Assembly (NCBI GenBank): GCA_003263775.1
Contig: JYJJ01000006.1
Coordinates: 62,001-126,000, forward strand
Direction of reading: 5' to 3'
Source of the DNA: Vibrio maritimus
GTDB taxonomy: Bacteria > Pseudomonadota > Gammaproteobacteria > Enterobacterales > Vibrionaceae
DNA length: 64,000 bases
Shown here: in pieces, positions 1 to 9,285 of the stretch
Layout of the letters: each line of letters starts with the position of its first letter
How positions within the stretch are numbered: the stretch's first letter is position 1
Notes under the pieces: generated by a model
The model's database searches: none
Told to the model about the DNA's origin: nothing
Seen by the model: only the letters and a program-made list of their open reading frames with translations
Translations under genes and position numbers: made by a program

Positions 1-840
1 GTTAGCTGGGTTAAGCAGGTCGCAGCAGCGCAATCAATTAACATAGAAGAAGCCGCCTGTTTATGGATAGGGCAGTTTATGCAGCATGTGATGGCGCCAC
101 TGTGTGTCGCTCGCAGCGACTATGGCCTGATCCTTCTCGCTCACCAGCAAAATATTGTACTAAGAATTGAGGATGGTCTGCCGATTGGCATGATGTACCG
201 CGATTGTCAGGGAAGTGGTATTACTGAGCTTGCATTGCAGCGCTTTGCGTCGGTGTTTGAACATGTTGATCCTGAATATTTTATGCCGAGTGAGCAAGTA
301 AACCCGTACCTTGCGTATTATCTTATCGGTAATTCTTTGATGAACACGGTGTCTGCGATTGCGGCTGGTGGTTTAGCAACAGAAGAAAAATTGTATGAGG
401 TGTGCCGAGAGCACTTAGCTCGATTGGCGGCCGCTCATCCTCTGGATCCTTCTTTCTATGATTATTTGCTGAATTCTCCGACTCTACGCTGGAAACGAAA
501 CTTCTTGTGCTTCTTGGAAGAAAATAATGAAGCCACACTATCGAACCCTGCTGAAATTTATCGTGACATTGCTAACCCGCTATTAGGGCGAAACCTGCCC
601 TTGTGTACCAAACCGCTGCCAGATGACACATACATTAGCGTTTATCCAATTAAGCACAATGAGTGGTCATTAGTATCCAACTCGATTGAGCGTGGCCGCG
701 TTACTGCCGAGCATTGCGACGATTTAGTGATGGTTAAGATAGCAGCAAAAGAAAGTTTGGTGTGGTGGTCTGCCATCGAGCATGTTTTTTATCATTTCGA
801 TGTGGCGCTGGTTCAGTGCCAGATGCGCCCTCATTCATGA
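1..840 (+). CDS. NIS siderophore synthetase (IucA/IucC family), C-terminal part
   Basis: The reading frame is open from the first base, so only the last 279 residues of a roughly 600-residue enzyme are present. IucA/IucC enzymes activate a carboxylate such as citrate or succinate with ATP and condense it with a hydroxylamine or amine in the cytoplasm. The visible part fits the family's C-terminal half: a QNIVLRIEDGLPIGMMYRDCQG stretch resembling the conserved HGQN...DGLP...KDFQG region, then the FhuF-like helical part. It overlaps the next gene by an ATGA junction, so translation is coupled to the acyltransferase and hydroxylase that follow. Whether it is closer to IucA, IucC or the macrocycle-forming PubC/DfoC type cannot be told from this fragment. 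Confidence 0.85.
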   Translation, partial: VSWVKQVAAAQSINIEEAACLWIGQFMQHVMAPLCVARSDYGLILLAHQQNIVLRIEDGLPIGMMYRDCQGSGITELALQRFASVFEHVDPEYFMPSEQVNPYLAYYLIGNSLMNTVSAIAAGGLATEEKLYEVCREHLARLAAAHPLDPSFYDYLLNSPTLRWKRNFLCFLEENNEATLSNPAEIYRDIANPLLGRNLPLCTKPLPDDTYISVYPIKHNEWSLVSNSIERGRVTAEHCDDLVMVKIAAKESLVWWSAIEHVFYHFDVALVQCQMRPHS

Positions 841-1556
841 GTCACGTTTTGGAAGATAAAAACCTGCTTAGTCGTTCAGCATTTCTTCAGCATGCGCCGA
901 TTTGGCACCGCCCAGACAGTAAGCCAGATAGGCAAATAGAGCAGCGAACTGAGCATGGAATTCAATATCCAACACGTCCAATAAAGCCAGAAGACGTGTT
1001 CTATCAACGGTACCTCTATCGAGAGAAGCGAGTAGTGTCTTTTAGAAAAGCGCAGCTTCCAAGGGATCTTAATGGGTTCAATCGCTGGCATAACGACCCA
1101 GCAATTGCGCCGGTTTGGGAACTCAGTGGTTCCAAAACGTCTCATCAGCAGTACTTGAGCAAGATGGAAAGCGACCCTCATCAGTTCCCGGTTATTGGTG
1201 AGTTTGATGGTATTCCCTTTGGTTACTTTGAGGTTTATTGGACGGCGGAAGATCGACTTGGGCCATTCTATGATGTTGATAAGTTTGACCGCGGGGTTCA
1301 TATGCTTTCAGCGAATGCTCGTTTTCGCGGCTGGCGTTACTTCTCTGCTTGGTCGCGAAGCATCGTGCACTATTGCTTTTTGGCGGATCTCAACACTCAA
1401 CATGTGATGGGTGAACCTCGTGCAGATAATAAAAAAGTGTTGGCACTGACAGAGCGAATAGGATTTGAACACCTTTTAGATTTTGATTTTCCACACAAAA
1501 GAGCAGCGATGCTGCAATGTCGACGACAGCGCTTCTTTGATGCTTATGCCATTTAA
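837..1556 (+). CDS. Hydroxamate siderophore acyltransferase (IucB/AlcB-like GNAT)
   Basis: This 239-residue protein belongs to the GNAT acyltransferases that acylate N-hydroxy-lysine, ornithine or diamines to form the hydroxamate iron ligand. The family region starts near residue 70 and includes FNRWHNDP, a GYFEVYWTAEDRLG strand and the acyl-CoA side GEPRADNKKVLALTERIGF. The start is the ATG at 837, whose last two bases fall in the stop of the synthetase (ATGA); a longer in-frame ORF from 762 only reads the synthetase 3' end out of frame. It is shorter than E. coli IucB (about 315 residues) and nearer the size of RhbD/DesC-type enzymes. The acyl donor, acetyl or succinyl, is not deducible. 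Confidence 0.85.
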   Translation: MSHVLEDKNLLSRSAFLQHAPIWHRPDSKPDRQIEQRTEHGIQYPTRPIKPEDVFYQRYLYREKRVVSFRKAQLPRDLNGFNRWHNDPAIAPVWELSGSKTSHQQYLSKMESDPHQFPVIGEFDGIPFGYFEVYWTAEDRLGPFYDVDKFDRGVHMLSANARFRGWRYFSAWSRSIVHYCFLADLNTQHVMGEPRADNKKVLALTERIGFEHLLDFDFPHKRAAMLQCRRQRFFDAYAI

Positions 1557-1595
1557 GTGGATAAGAGAACACATATCAGGCTAGGAAAAAATACA

Positions 1596-2981
1596 ATGAA
1601 AACAGTTGATTTTGATTTAGTTGGAGTGGGCATTGGTCCTTTCAACTTGAGTATCGCAGCGCTTGCTGCACCCAAGACAGAGTTAAAAAGCCAATTTTAT
1701 GAACGCAAATCGGAGTTCGCTTGGCATCCAGGTCTATTGCTCAATCACGCCAAGATGCAAACCTCCTTTTTGAAGGACTTGGTTACGGCCGTAGACCCTA
1801 CCAGCCCCTACACGTTTATGAACTACTTGGTGAAAAATCAGAAATTCTATCCATTCACCGCGCGTGGTGATTTTATGATATCGAGGTTAGAGTTTTCCGA
1901 CTATATGGCATGGACAGCTAAGCAGCTCCCGAACACCCAATTCGCCACCGACGTAAGTGAGGTGTGCTTTGCCGATGATCACTTTGTGATTACTGCAAAT
2001 GGTGAGACGGTAACCAGTCGTCATTTGGTTGTTGGCACGGGAACGCAGCCAGTGGTGCCAGAATGCGCGCAGGATAAGCTTAGCGATCACTGTTTCCACG
2101 CCCACGAAATGATGGTGCGTAAGCCAGATTTAACGGGCAAACGCATTGCAATCATCGGAGGCGGGCAAACAGGCGCGGATATCTTCCAACATGTGTTTGC
2201 TGGTGATTTTGGTAAACCGAGACAGCTTGACTGGGTGTCACGTAGAGCAAATCTAGAAGGGTTAGATGAAAGCTGTTTTAGCGACCAGTTCTTTATGCCG
2301 GATTATGTGAATCAGTTTTACCATCTCGACAAGGAGCGACAAGCGCGTGAGGTGTCTCGTCAAAAGCTTACCAGTGATGGCATCACCGATGATTGTTTGA
2401 CGTCGATCTATCAGAGCTTGTATCACGACAAGTATGTGTTGAGAAATCCAAAGTGGTGGACAGTGCAGCCACATCAAGAGCTTGTGGGGCTAGATTTGTC
2501 TGGCAAACAACATCAGTTACGACTTCGTCATGGCGTCACGGAGAACGAGAAAGTACTTGAAGCTGACATTGTGATTCTATGTACAGGCTTTAAGCGAGTG
2601 TTGGCACCCTGCCTTCAGGGCATTGCCGATAAGCTGCAATTGGATGAGCTTTCTAGACCGCTACTTAATTTTGAGTACGCTGCTCATTGGAAGCTGCCTT
2701 GTGATAACAAGTTGTTTGTAGTGAATTCAGGTACTCATAACCATGGAATCATTGAACCACAACTGAGTCTTGCGGCGTGGCGAGCAGCGAAAATTCTCAA
2801 TCATGCCAATGGCGATGAGCTGTATCATCATGGCGATAGTAGCAACGTGATGGAGTGGGGCTTAAACTCAGTTCAAGAGGATAGGGCTAAGGTCGCGAGA
2901 TGGATTTATCGAGTTAGTCGCCCAGCAGATAACAAGCAGCCCCACAAGCGAACGCTCGTGGGGCTGATTTTATTGAGTTAA
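1596..2981 (+). CDS. Lysine/diamine N6-hydroxylase (IucD/AlcA/PubA-like)
   Basis: A flavin-dependent, NADPH-using monooxygenase that N-hydroxylates the amine of lysine, ornithine or a diamine, the first step to a hydroxamate siderophore. The N-terminal FAD site is GVGIGPFNLSIAAL (residues about 10-23); the NADPH site IIGGGQTGADIFQHV is near residue 185; a typical CTGFKR motif lies in the C-terminal third. The ATG at 1596 is chosen because AGGAAAA precedes it by about 8 bases; a GTG at 1557 in the same frame is less likely. It follows the acyltransferase by 39 bases. The last codons run through a terminator-like hairpin (2937-2972), so the true C-terminus may be shorter and altered by an unseen frameshift. 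Confidence 0.87.
   Translation: MKTVDFDLVGVGIGPFNLSIAALAAPKTELKSQFYERKSEFAWHPGLLLNHAKMQTSFLKDLVTAVDPTSPYTFMNYLVKNQKFYPFTARGDFMISRLEFSDYMAWTAKQLPNTQFATDVSEVCFADDHFVITANGETVTSRHLVVGTGTQPVVPECAQDKLSDHCFHAHEMMVRKPDLTGKRIAIIGGGQTGADIFQHVFAGDFGKPRQLDWVSRRANLEGLDESCFSDQFFMPDYVNQFYHLDKERQAREVSRQKLTSDGITDDCLTSIYQSLYHDKYVLRNPKWWTVQPHQELVGLDLSGKQHQLRLRHGVTENEKVLEADIVILCTGFKRVLAPCLQGIADKLQLDELSRPLLNFEYAAHWKLPCDNKLFVVNSGTHNHGIIEPQLSLAAWRAAKILNHANGDELYHHGDSSNVMEWGLNSVQEDRAKVARWIYRVSRPADNKQPHKRTLVGLILLS
2937..2972 (+). terminator. Terminator hairpin at the end of the siderophore operon
   Basis: CAGCCCCAC (2937-2945) pairs with GTGGGGCTG (2958-2966), followed by ATTTTATT. It sits inside the final codons of the hydroxylase frame and between convergent genes, so it could serve both directions. 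Its position inside the frame is odd. Confidence 0.65.
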
Positions 2982-2989
2982 ATGTTGGA

Positions 2990-3612
2990 TTAGTTAACGT
3001 GGGCGACCGCGTCTTTCACCAACTGACCAAGCTCTTCCCAACGACCTTCGTCGATAAGATTCGTTGGAACCATCCAAGTGCCGCCACATGCCAATACAGA
3101 CTTGATAGATAGGTAGTCATCGACATTCTTCAGGCTTACACCACCTGTTGGCATAAATTTCACTGGATACACAGCTGTCAGCGCTTTTAGCATTCCCACA
3201 CCACCAGATGGTTCTGCTGGGAAGAACTTCAATGTACGCAGACCCATTTCCATTGCTTGCTCAACTAGGCTTGGGTTATTAACACCCGGTACGATTGGTA
3301 CGTTTTTGTCGATGCAGTATTGAACTGTGCGTGGGTTGAAACCTGGCTTACGATAAAATCAACGCCTGCTTCAATCGCTTGATCGACTTGCTCGTTAGTA
3401 AGAACGGTACCTGCGCCAATCAGCATCTCTGGGTACGCTTGACGCATCGCTGCAATCGCGTCGGCTGCACATTCGGTACGGAACGTGATTTCTGCACATG
3501 GCATGCCGTTGTCTACGAGTGCTTTACCTAGAGGAATAGCATCTTCAACTTTGTTGATGGCAATTACAGGAATTACTTTAAGGCTTGCTAGCTGTTCGTT
3601 TAGGGTTGTCAT
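2990..3612 (-). CDS. eda: KDPG aldolase (2-keto-3-deoxy-6-phosphogluconate aldolase), frameshifted
   Basis: Eda cleaves 2-keto-3-deoxy-6-phosphogluconate into pyruvate and glyceraldehyde 3-phosphate in the cytoplasm, the last step of the Entner-Doudoroff and uronate pathways. The N-terminal part carries the AEITFRTE motif (Glu and Arg of the active site); the C-terminal part carries KFFPAE with the Schiff-base lysine and the phosphate-binding MPTGGV. The frame breaks near 3349, where one C appears lost from a CCC run; adding it restores DFIVSPGFNPRTVQYC and a protein of about 208 residues, the normal length. The start has a purine-rich GGACAAAGACAA just upstream. It lies 14 bases after kdgK, so the two form an operon for ketodeoxygluconate use. 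Confidence 0.92.
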
Positions 3613-3626
3613 TTGTCTTTGTCCTA

Positions 3627-4561
3627 CTAATCAAGAGTTGGCGTTGCTGTGTTAGGAATAATAGCACCGCGGTATTGAATTACTGTGCCTGCTACTTTGT
3701 GCCCCATTGCGGCTGAGTTAAACGCGTCGCCACCGGTTAGTCGCTTAGCAAGATAGCCTGCGCTGAATGAGTCACCTGCGGCTGTGGTATCAATCACGGA
3801 ATCGACTGGTTTTGGTGCGACATACTCTGCGTGACCTTCGCTAAGTACTAGACACTCTTTTGCGCCACGTTTAATGGCAATTTCGCTGACACCAGCGTGT
3901 TGAGTGCGCTCGATGCAATCTTCTAGGCATGTGTCGCCAAACAAGTCTTGGTCATCTTCGAAGGTAAGCAGTGCGGTGTCGGTAAAACCAAGCATCGCAA
4001 GGTACGTGCGTTGAGCGATATCACGGCTCGCCCAAAGCTTGGGACGATAGTTGTTGTCAAAGAAGACGCTGCCGCCTTTGGCTTTGAATTTCTCTAGGAA
4101 GCTAAACAGAGTGTCACGTCCAGAGTCGGTCAAAATAGCCAAGGTAATGCCGCTTAGGTAAACCGCATCGTAATCCATTAAAGATTCAACAAGAGATTGG
4201 CTTTCTGGTTGATCAAACACGAACTTGGCTGCTGCGTCGCTGCGCCAGTAGAAGAAGGTGCGCTCGCCAGTTTCATCTGTTTCGATGTGGTAAAGGCCGG
4301 GCATTTTGTCGTTTAGGCGCAACACTTGGTCGGTATCGATACTTCGTCCGACCACGCTTTAAGCATTTCAGATGAGAAAGGGTCGTTGCCTAGTGCGGTA
4401 ATGTAGCTTACTGAAATGTTGTAATTTTTCGTCAAACGAGAAAGGTACAGCGCCGTGTTCAATGTATCACCACCGAAACTTTGCTTCAGTAGATCTTCTT
4501 TGCGTTGTAGCTCCACCATGCATTCACCGATGATCGCTATTTTGTATTGGCTCATAGTCAA
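3627..4561 (-). CDS. kdgK: 2-dehydro-3-deoxygluconokinase, frameshifted
   Basis: A PfkB-family sugar kinase that phosphorylates 2-keto-3-deoxygluconate with ATP, giving the substrate of the adjacent Eda. The N-terminus has the family start IAIIGECMVELQ and the substrate motif FGGDTLNTALYL; the C-terminal signature DTTAAGDSFSAGYLA contains the catalytic Asp. A one-base loss near 4343 splits it; restoring a G (GAAGGT) gives the expected KAWSDEGIDTDQVLRL junction and about 311 residues, matching E. coli KdgK. Its upstream region is shared with a divergent sodium symporter and holds a UxuR-like palindrome, consistent with control by uronates or alginate breakdown products. Confidence 0.92.
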
Positions 4562-4668
4562 ATATCCAGCTGAGAGTAACCAGTTTCATTCGTTCTTAAT
4601 GAAATAAAACTCGGCAGTAAGAGTCTGATTTAGTGCAACTAACTGATTCTTTTTATGATGGCATTACT

Positions 4669-4687
4669 GTGGTGGTATACCTACCAC
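4669..4687. promoter_or_regulatory. GntR/UxuR-like operator palindrome
   Basis: GTGGT-GGTATACC-T-ACCAC, with the perfect core GGTATACC at 4674-4681. UxuR/ExuR-type GntR regulators of hexuronate genes bind sites with a GGTATACC centre. It lies in the 404-base divergent region between kdgK and the symporter, about 110 bases before the kdgK start. The assignment of the regulator is inference; no such regulator gene is in the window. The rest of 4562-4965 is AT-rich promoter DNA with no further gene that I can see. Confidence 0.5.
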
Positions 4688-4965
4688 ATTGACGTTGCTC
4701 TGAGAGGTCTTGATTGCAACAGCTCTAAGATCCCCCACGCCTTTCAAGAAACAAATAGATAACTAAATTTTATTTGAAACGTTGTTTTAATATGTTCTAA
4801 TTTACCAGCATAAATTGAAGTTATGGTAGTAATATTTCTACTTTAAGCGACTAAGTGTGATTTAGGTCGAGTTTCATCATTGCGGGTTCTTGAGCTCTGT
4901 GTGGGCAACGAAGCCATTGGGACCTATCACAAAAAATGAATAAGCCATGATGCATAAGGAGCGGT

Positions 4966-6722
4966 ATGGAACTCATTGATGGTGCAATTGTTGTCGGTTA
5001 CTTTGCTTTCGTGTTGTTCGCCGCCCTGGCGTTTAAGCGTTTTGCTACAGATAGTTCCGGCTTCATTCGTGGCGGTGGGGCAATGATGTGGTGGATGGCT
5101 GGAGCCACGGCTTTCATGACACAGTTTTCGGCTTGGACCTTTACGGGGGCTGCCGCTAAGGCCTTTGAGGATGGACTGACAGTATTGTTCATTTTTTGGG
5201 GTAATGCTTTGGGCTTTTTAGTGGCGGCTTGGTATTTTGCTGCTCGCTATCGCAAGATGCGTGTCGAAACTGCTATGGAAGCGATCAAGGTTCGGTTTGG
5301 ACGTGTATCTGAGCAAGTTTATACCTGGCTCTCTTTTCCTTTGACGATTATGTCCGCGGCGATCTGGTTAAACGGCTTAGCCTCTTCGCAGCAGCGGTTT
5401 TTAACATTGATCTTGTGGTTACGATTGTTGGTGTTGGCTTATTGGTGACCTTCATTGCCGCGAGTGGTGGCTCTTGGACAGTATCGGCAACCAATGTCAT
5501 TCAGCTCATTTTGCTGGTTGCGATTACCATGTCGGTTGGGGCATTTGCTTTGCTTGAGGTCGGTGGCCCTGTGTCATTAATAAATAGCTATCCTGCTGAT
5601 AGTTACATGGGAGCAGACATTAGCTATTGGCAAATATTTTGGCTTTGGGTGGTGATGATGCTTCTCAAGCAAACGATTAGCGCGAATAACGCACTTTCTT
5701 GCTATCGTTTTTTGGTGACAACGAACGAGAGAGAAGCGAAAAAAGCGGCTATGTTCGCAGGTATACTATTTATTTTTGGTCCAGTTATGTGGTTTGTTCC
5801 TCCCTGGGTAACCGCAGCGATGGGCGTGGATCTTATGGCGCACTATCCTAAGCTTGCCGAGAGTGCAAACAACGCCGCGTATGTTTATTACATTGATCAT
5901 TATCTGCCTACCGGAATGCTTGGCTTGGTGCTTGCAGCAATGCTTGCGGCCACCATTGCTCCCATGACTACTGCTTTGAATCGAAATGCGGGCATTTTTG
6001 TGCGAAATGTTTATCAATCGGTGCTCAATCCTAAAGCAACAGAACAAAAGCAGTTATTTGTTGGCAAGGTTGCAACCGTGGTTAATGGCTTACTCTGTAT
6101 CTTGGCGGCTTTGCTATTTGCGTCGATTAAGGAATACAGCTTCTTCGATATCATGATGCTATTTGGCGCACTATTACAAACGCCATTGGCAATTCCATCT
6201 TTACTAGCACTTGTGACGTTAAAAACACCGGATTGGTCCGGTTGGGCTACGATTGCTGTTGGATTGGCAGTGTCGTTCTTTATGCAGTTTGTCTTCAATG
6301 TGGATTGGTTGTTGCCTTGGTTTGAAGCTACTAGCTTCACCAGTCGAGAGTCAGTTGACTTACGTGTTTCAATGACTCTGATCGCGCATATAGTGATAAC
6401 CGGTGGCTTCTTTATCCTTACACGATGCTTCTATCGAGAAACTTCAGGTGAACGCGGGGATGAAATCGCGTTGCTAAAAGTGAACTTAGACACGCCTATT
6501 AGCTTGTCTGAGGAGGCAAAAGTTGATACTCGGCAAGGCGCTTACCTTGGACGTATGTGTCAGATATTAGGTGTTCTTGTGGCATCAATCGCGATAACAA
6601 CAAATTCTATCTCCGATGCCTGCGTGTTTGTTTCAATCGGCTTGGCTATTTTGTTAGCGGGCATTCACCTCTACCGGCAGCGAAATGTGCAGCCCTCCTC
6701 ACAGGAGCCGATTACAGACTAG
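4966..6722 (+). CDS. Sodium:solute symporter (SSS family), frameshifted
   Basis: An inner-membrane SSS-family transporter of about 585 residues that probably imports a sugar acid or oligouronide with sodium. Many hydrophobic segments are visible from residue 5 to the end, with the family-like WWMAGATAFMTQFSAWTFTGAA stretch near residues 42-63 and LNRNAGIFVRNVYQ in the middle. The start at 4966 follows AAGGAG by six bases. The frame breaks near 5390; restoring one G in CTTCGGCAGCAGCG joins the two parts as LASSAAAVFNIDLVV. The divergent kdgK-eda operon and the shared palindrome suggest a substrate of the alginate/uronate route; in vibrios such symporters accompany those genes. The substrate is inference. 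Confidence 0.85.
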
Positions 6723-6733
6723 TTCTCCAGATT

Positions 6734-6763
6734 AGCCAGCTTGAAAATGCTGGCTTTCTTTTT
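6734..6763 (+). terminator. Intrinsic terminator after the symporter
   Basis: AGCCAGC (6734-6740) pairs with GCTGGCT (6749-6755), loop TTGAAAAT, followed by TTCTTTTT. It lies 12 bases after the symporter stop. Confidence 0.85.
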
Positions 6764-6905
6764 GCCGAATCTTGAGAGTTAACTTTCGTCGACTATAGTT
6801 GATATATGCCCACTGTTCAGTGGGTTAGCTACGAAGGTCATAGATAATCAGCATCGATGGTCGTCAAACTTTCATCATTATTCGTGTCAAAGAATGGAGT
6901 CTTAA

Positions 6906-8024
6906 GTGAACAACGACAAGGACAATCTTAAGCAAGCCCTATCCCAGGCCTTTACGGCATCCCTAATACGTTTTTCCACCATTACCTTCATTGTATTGAT
7001 GTGCTGGTGGGCATTCGCTCCTTTTCTGCCCATTTTACTTTGGGCGCTGGTTCTAGCGATTGCTCTGTTTCCAGTGCGCAATTTCTTAAAGACTAAGTTT
7101 GGTTGGACAACTAAGCGAAGCTCAATTGCCATCGCTTTGATAGGGGTGTTAGTACTGGGTACACCTGTCGCTTTGGTGGGCAATTCACTCGCGGTTAAAA
7201 CTTTGCAGACCTACCAAAGCTATGAGCAAGGTGACCTTCATATTCCAGCGCCTCCTCAAAAGGTAAAGGATTGGCCACTCATTGGTGAAGATGCTTATAC
7301 AGCCTGGAATGAGGCGGCGAGAGACTTGCCGAACTTTATCGATAAGTATCAGCCACAGCTTAAAAATGCATCTGCCTGGTTTGTTGATAAAGCCAGTGGT
7401 GCCGCGGGAAGTGTCTTTTTGTTGATTGGTGCGGTGATCATCGCTGGCATTATGCTCGCTTGGGCAGAAGACGGCACAAAAGCGATGCGCCGGATTTTCA
7501 ATAGCTTTTCCGATGAACACAAAGGGCCTGAGCTACATCATTTGACCACGGCAACCATTCGCCAAGTGGCGGTAGGTGTTATTGGTATTGCTTTCCTAAC
7601 AGCAACCATTTTTGGTGCAGTCATCGCACTTGCTGGCGTGCCTGCTGCGGCGTTTTTAACGGTCATTGCTTTAGTTTTTGCGATCACTCAATTGCCTGTC
7701 ACCATCATTGCCATTGTTGCTGTCGCGATGTTGTGGTCGAGTACCGATGGTTCGACCGTGCATAACACTATCTTCTCTGTCTTGATTATCGCTGCTAGTT
7801 TAGTGGACAACATACTTAAACCTATGGTGCTTGGGCGAGGTTTAAGTGTCCCTATGCCTGTGGTACTCATTGGCGCTATCGGCGGTATGATGTCTGGCGG
7901 CATTCTCGGCATGTTTATCGGTGCAGCGTTTTTGACTGCGGGATATCAGGTATTCATGAAGTGGGTAGATGAAGAAAACGACGATGTGTCATCTGAGACC
8001 GAGCCAGATTCGTCTCAACATTAA
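6906..8024 (+). CDS. AI-2E/PerM family membrane permease
   Basis: A 372-residue multi-spanning inner-membrane protein of the AI-2E transporter (PerM/YdiK/TqsA) family. It begins with two hydrophobic segments (about residues 20-60), has a long less hydrophobic middle (about 95-160), and ends with the family's clustered helices, including DNILKPMVLGRGLSVPMPVV near residue 298 and the GAIGGMMSGGILGMFIG glycine-rich segment. Members export small molecules or act in ion/proton exchange; which applies here is unknown. The start is GTG at 6906 with GGAGT six bases upstream; the C-terminus is acidic. It appears monocistronic. Confidence 0.85.
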   Translation: MNNDKDNLKQALSQAFTASLIRFSTITFIVLMCWWAFAPFLPILLWALVLAIALFPVRNFLKTKFGWTTKRSSIAIALIGVLVLGTPVALVGNSLAVKTLQTYQSYEQGDLHIPAPPQKVKDWPLIGEDAYTAWNEAARDLPNFIDKYQPQLKNASAWFVDKASGAAGSVFLLIGAVIIAGIMLAWAEDGTKAMRRIFNSFSDEHKGPELHHLTTATIRQVAVGVIGIAFLTATIFGAVIALAGVPAAAFLTVIALVFAITQLPVTIIAIVAVAMLWSSTDGSTVHNTIFSVLIIAASLVDNILKPMVLGRGLSVPMPVVLIGAIGGMMSGGILGMFIGAAFLTAGYQVFMKWVDEENDDVSSETEPDSSQH

Positions 8025-8420
8025 CCATTATTCGTCGGGGCGCTTCTTACTCAATAGTTGAAGTGCCTCGCATATTTATGTTGGTTGGATGAAATTTAGC
8101 CAGGTTTGGCAAGGTGATTTTTGTGACTAATAATTGGCGTTGCTTGGTTTATTGTTTTGTTTACTGTCTAATGAGTGGAGGAATGGCCAGGTCACGGTCT
8201 ATGATGGCAGTCATAAAGTCCAATTAACTTCTCATTGTTGTCTCTGTGAATGATTGACTGTATATCGTTCTATCGTTACATTTCGTCACAATAAAAAACC
8301 AGTGGCATACTGCGGCGTAGATCGTAAATGCGACAAATCCCTCCCCCTACAAACCCGTTGTACCGCTGTTGTTTCTTGCATGGCGGTGGTTGTTATTAGT
8401 ATCAGAATGTTAGGTGCACC
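8025..8420. other. Intergenic region before the binding-protein/chemoreceptor operon
   Basis: 396 bases with no open frame I would support. It should contain the promoter of the operon starting at 8421. A small possible hairpin, ACCGC with GGCGGT around 8361-8387, is the only structure noticed. Confidence 0.4.
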
Positions 8421-9272
8421 ATGAAGAAGTTGCTATTAGCTACTTTGTGTGGGGTATTGTCGCTGTCGTCTGTTGCCCAGCCGCTTAGGCTAGCCGGTAA
8501 GCCTGACGACGATAAACTCCATTTAACCTTATTAAAAGAGATCATTTCTCGTTCCGAGCAGTACTCTTCCATCGATTTTATCTACGCCAAGACAGGCGAA
8601 CCTGCAGGGACTCGATTACTTGCTGATTTAGAAAACGGTACGTTAGACGTTGTGTGGACGGCAACCAACCAGGATCTTGAAGCGCGCTTTGACGCCATTC
8701 CATTTCCCATTTATCGCGGCATGTTGGGCATGCGTATTGGATTGGTGAGCGCCGAGCGAACCAATAAGTTAGCAACGGTTAACTCTGTTGCCGATTTAAA
8801 GCGCTTATCACTTTGTTCAGGCAAAACGTGGGCCGATACTGAGATACTGGAAGCGAATGGATTATCGATCGCAAAGTCGCTCAAGTACCCAAATATTTTC
8901 GACATGCTGGTTGCTGGCAATCGCTGCGATGCTTTTATGCGTGGCGTAATGGAGCCTTGGGCTGAAGTGAAATCTCACCCGCACCTTCCATTGGAAGTAG
9001 ATGGAAACGTGATGCTTCGCTACAAGATGCCTTATCTCCTGTTTGTGCGCAAAGGCAACGATGCATTGAAGCAGCATCTCTATGACATCATGCTCGAAAT
9101 CCACAACGAAGGACTCTACGAGACTATGTTCTTTGCGGACAATGAGATCAAAGCTGCATTGCAACAAGCAAATTTGAGTGAGCGTGTGGTATTTAAGTTG
9201 GAAAATCCAAATGTCACCGCTGCCACGAAAGCCATCCCTGATCACTTTTTCTTTGACCCTCTAGCTAAGTAA
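8421..9272 (+). CDS. Periplasmic solute-binding-like protein paired with a chemoreceptor
   Basis: A 283-residue exported protein with a clear signal peptide ([20 protein letters not shown], cleavage near residue 19-20). The body resembles family-3/PhnD-like periplasmic binding proteins: [18 protein letters not shown] near residue 70, a hinge-like [22 protein letters not shown] and a C-terminal YLLFVRKGN strand. No ABC transporter genes lie next to it. Instead the stop is 13 bases from a methyl-accepting chemotaxis protein, so the likely role is ligand sensing: the binding protein docks on the receptor's periplasmic domain. The ligand is unknown. Confidence 0.78.
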   Translation: MKKLLLATLCGVLSLSSVAQPLRLAGKPDDDKLHLTLLKEIISRSEQYSSIDFIYAKTGEPAGTRLLADLENGTLDVVWTATNQDLEARFDAIPFPIYRGMLGMRIGLVSAERTNKLATVNSVADLKRLSLCSGKTWADTEILEANGLSIAKSLKYPNIFDMLVAGNRCDAFMRGVMEPWAEVKSHPHLPLEVDGNVMLRYKMPYLLFVRKGNDALKQHLYDIMLEIHNEGLYETMFFADNEIKAALQQANLSERVVFKLENPNVTAATKAIPDHFFFDPLAK

Positions 9273-9285
9273 CCACAGGTGCAAT

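Noticed and set aside
762..836. N-terminal extension of the acyltransferase from 762
   Set aside because: These codons read the 3' end of the synthetase out of frame; the ATGA-overlapping start at 837 fits coupling.
876..1301. 141-codon ORF on the minus strand inside the acyltransferase
   Set aside because: No family-like sequence and fully inside a recognised gene on the other strand; a frame shadow, like the antisense ORFs in the chemoreceptor and mtlA.
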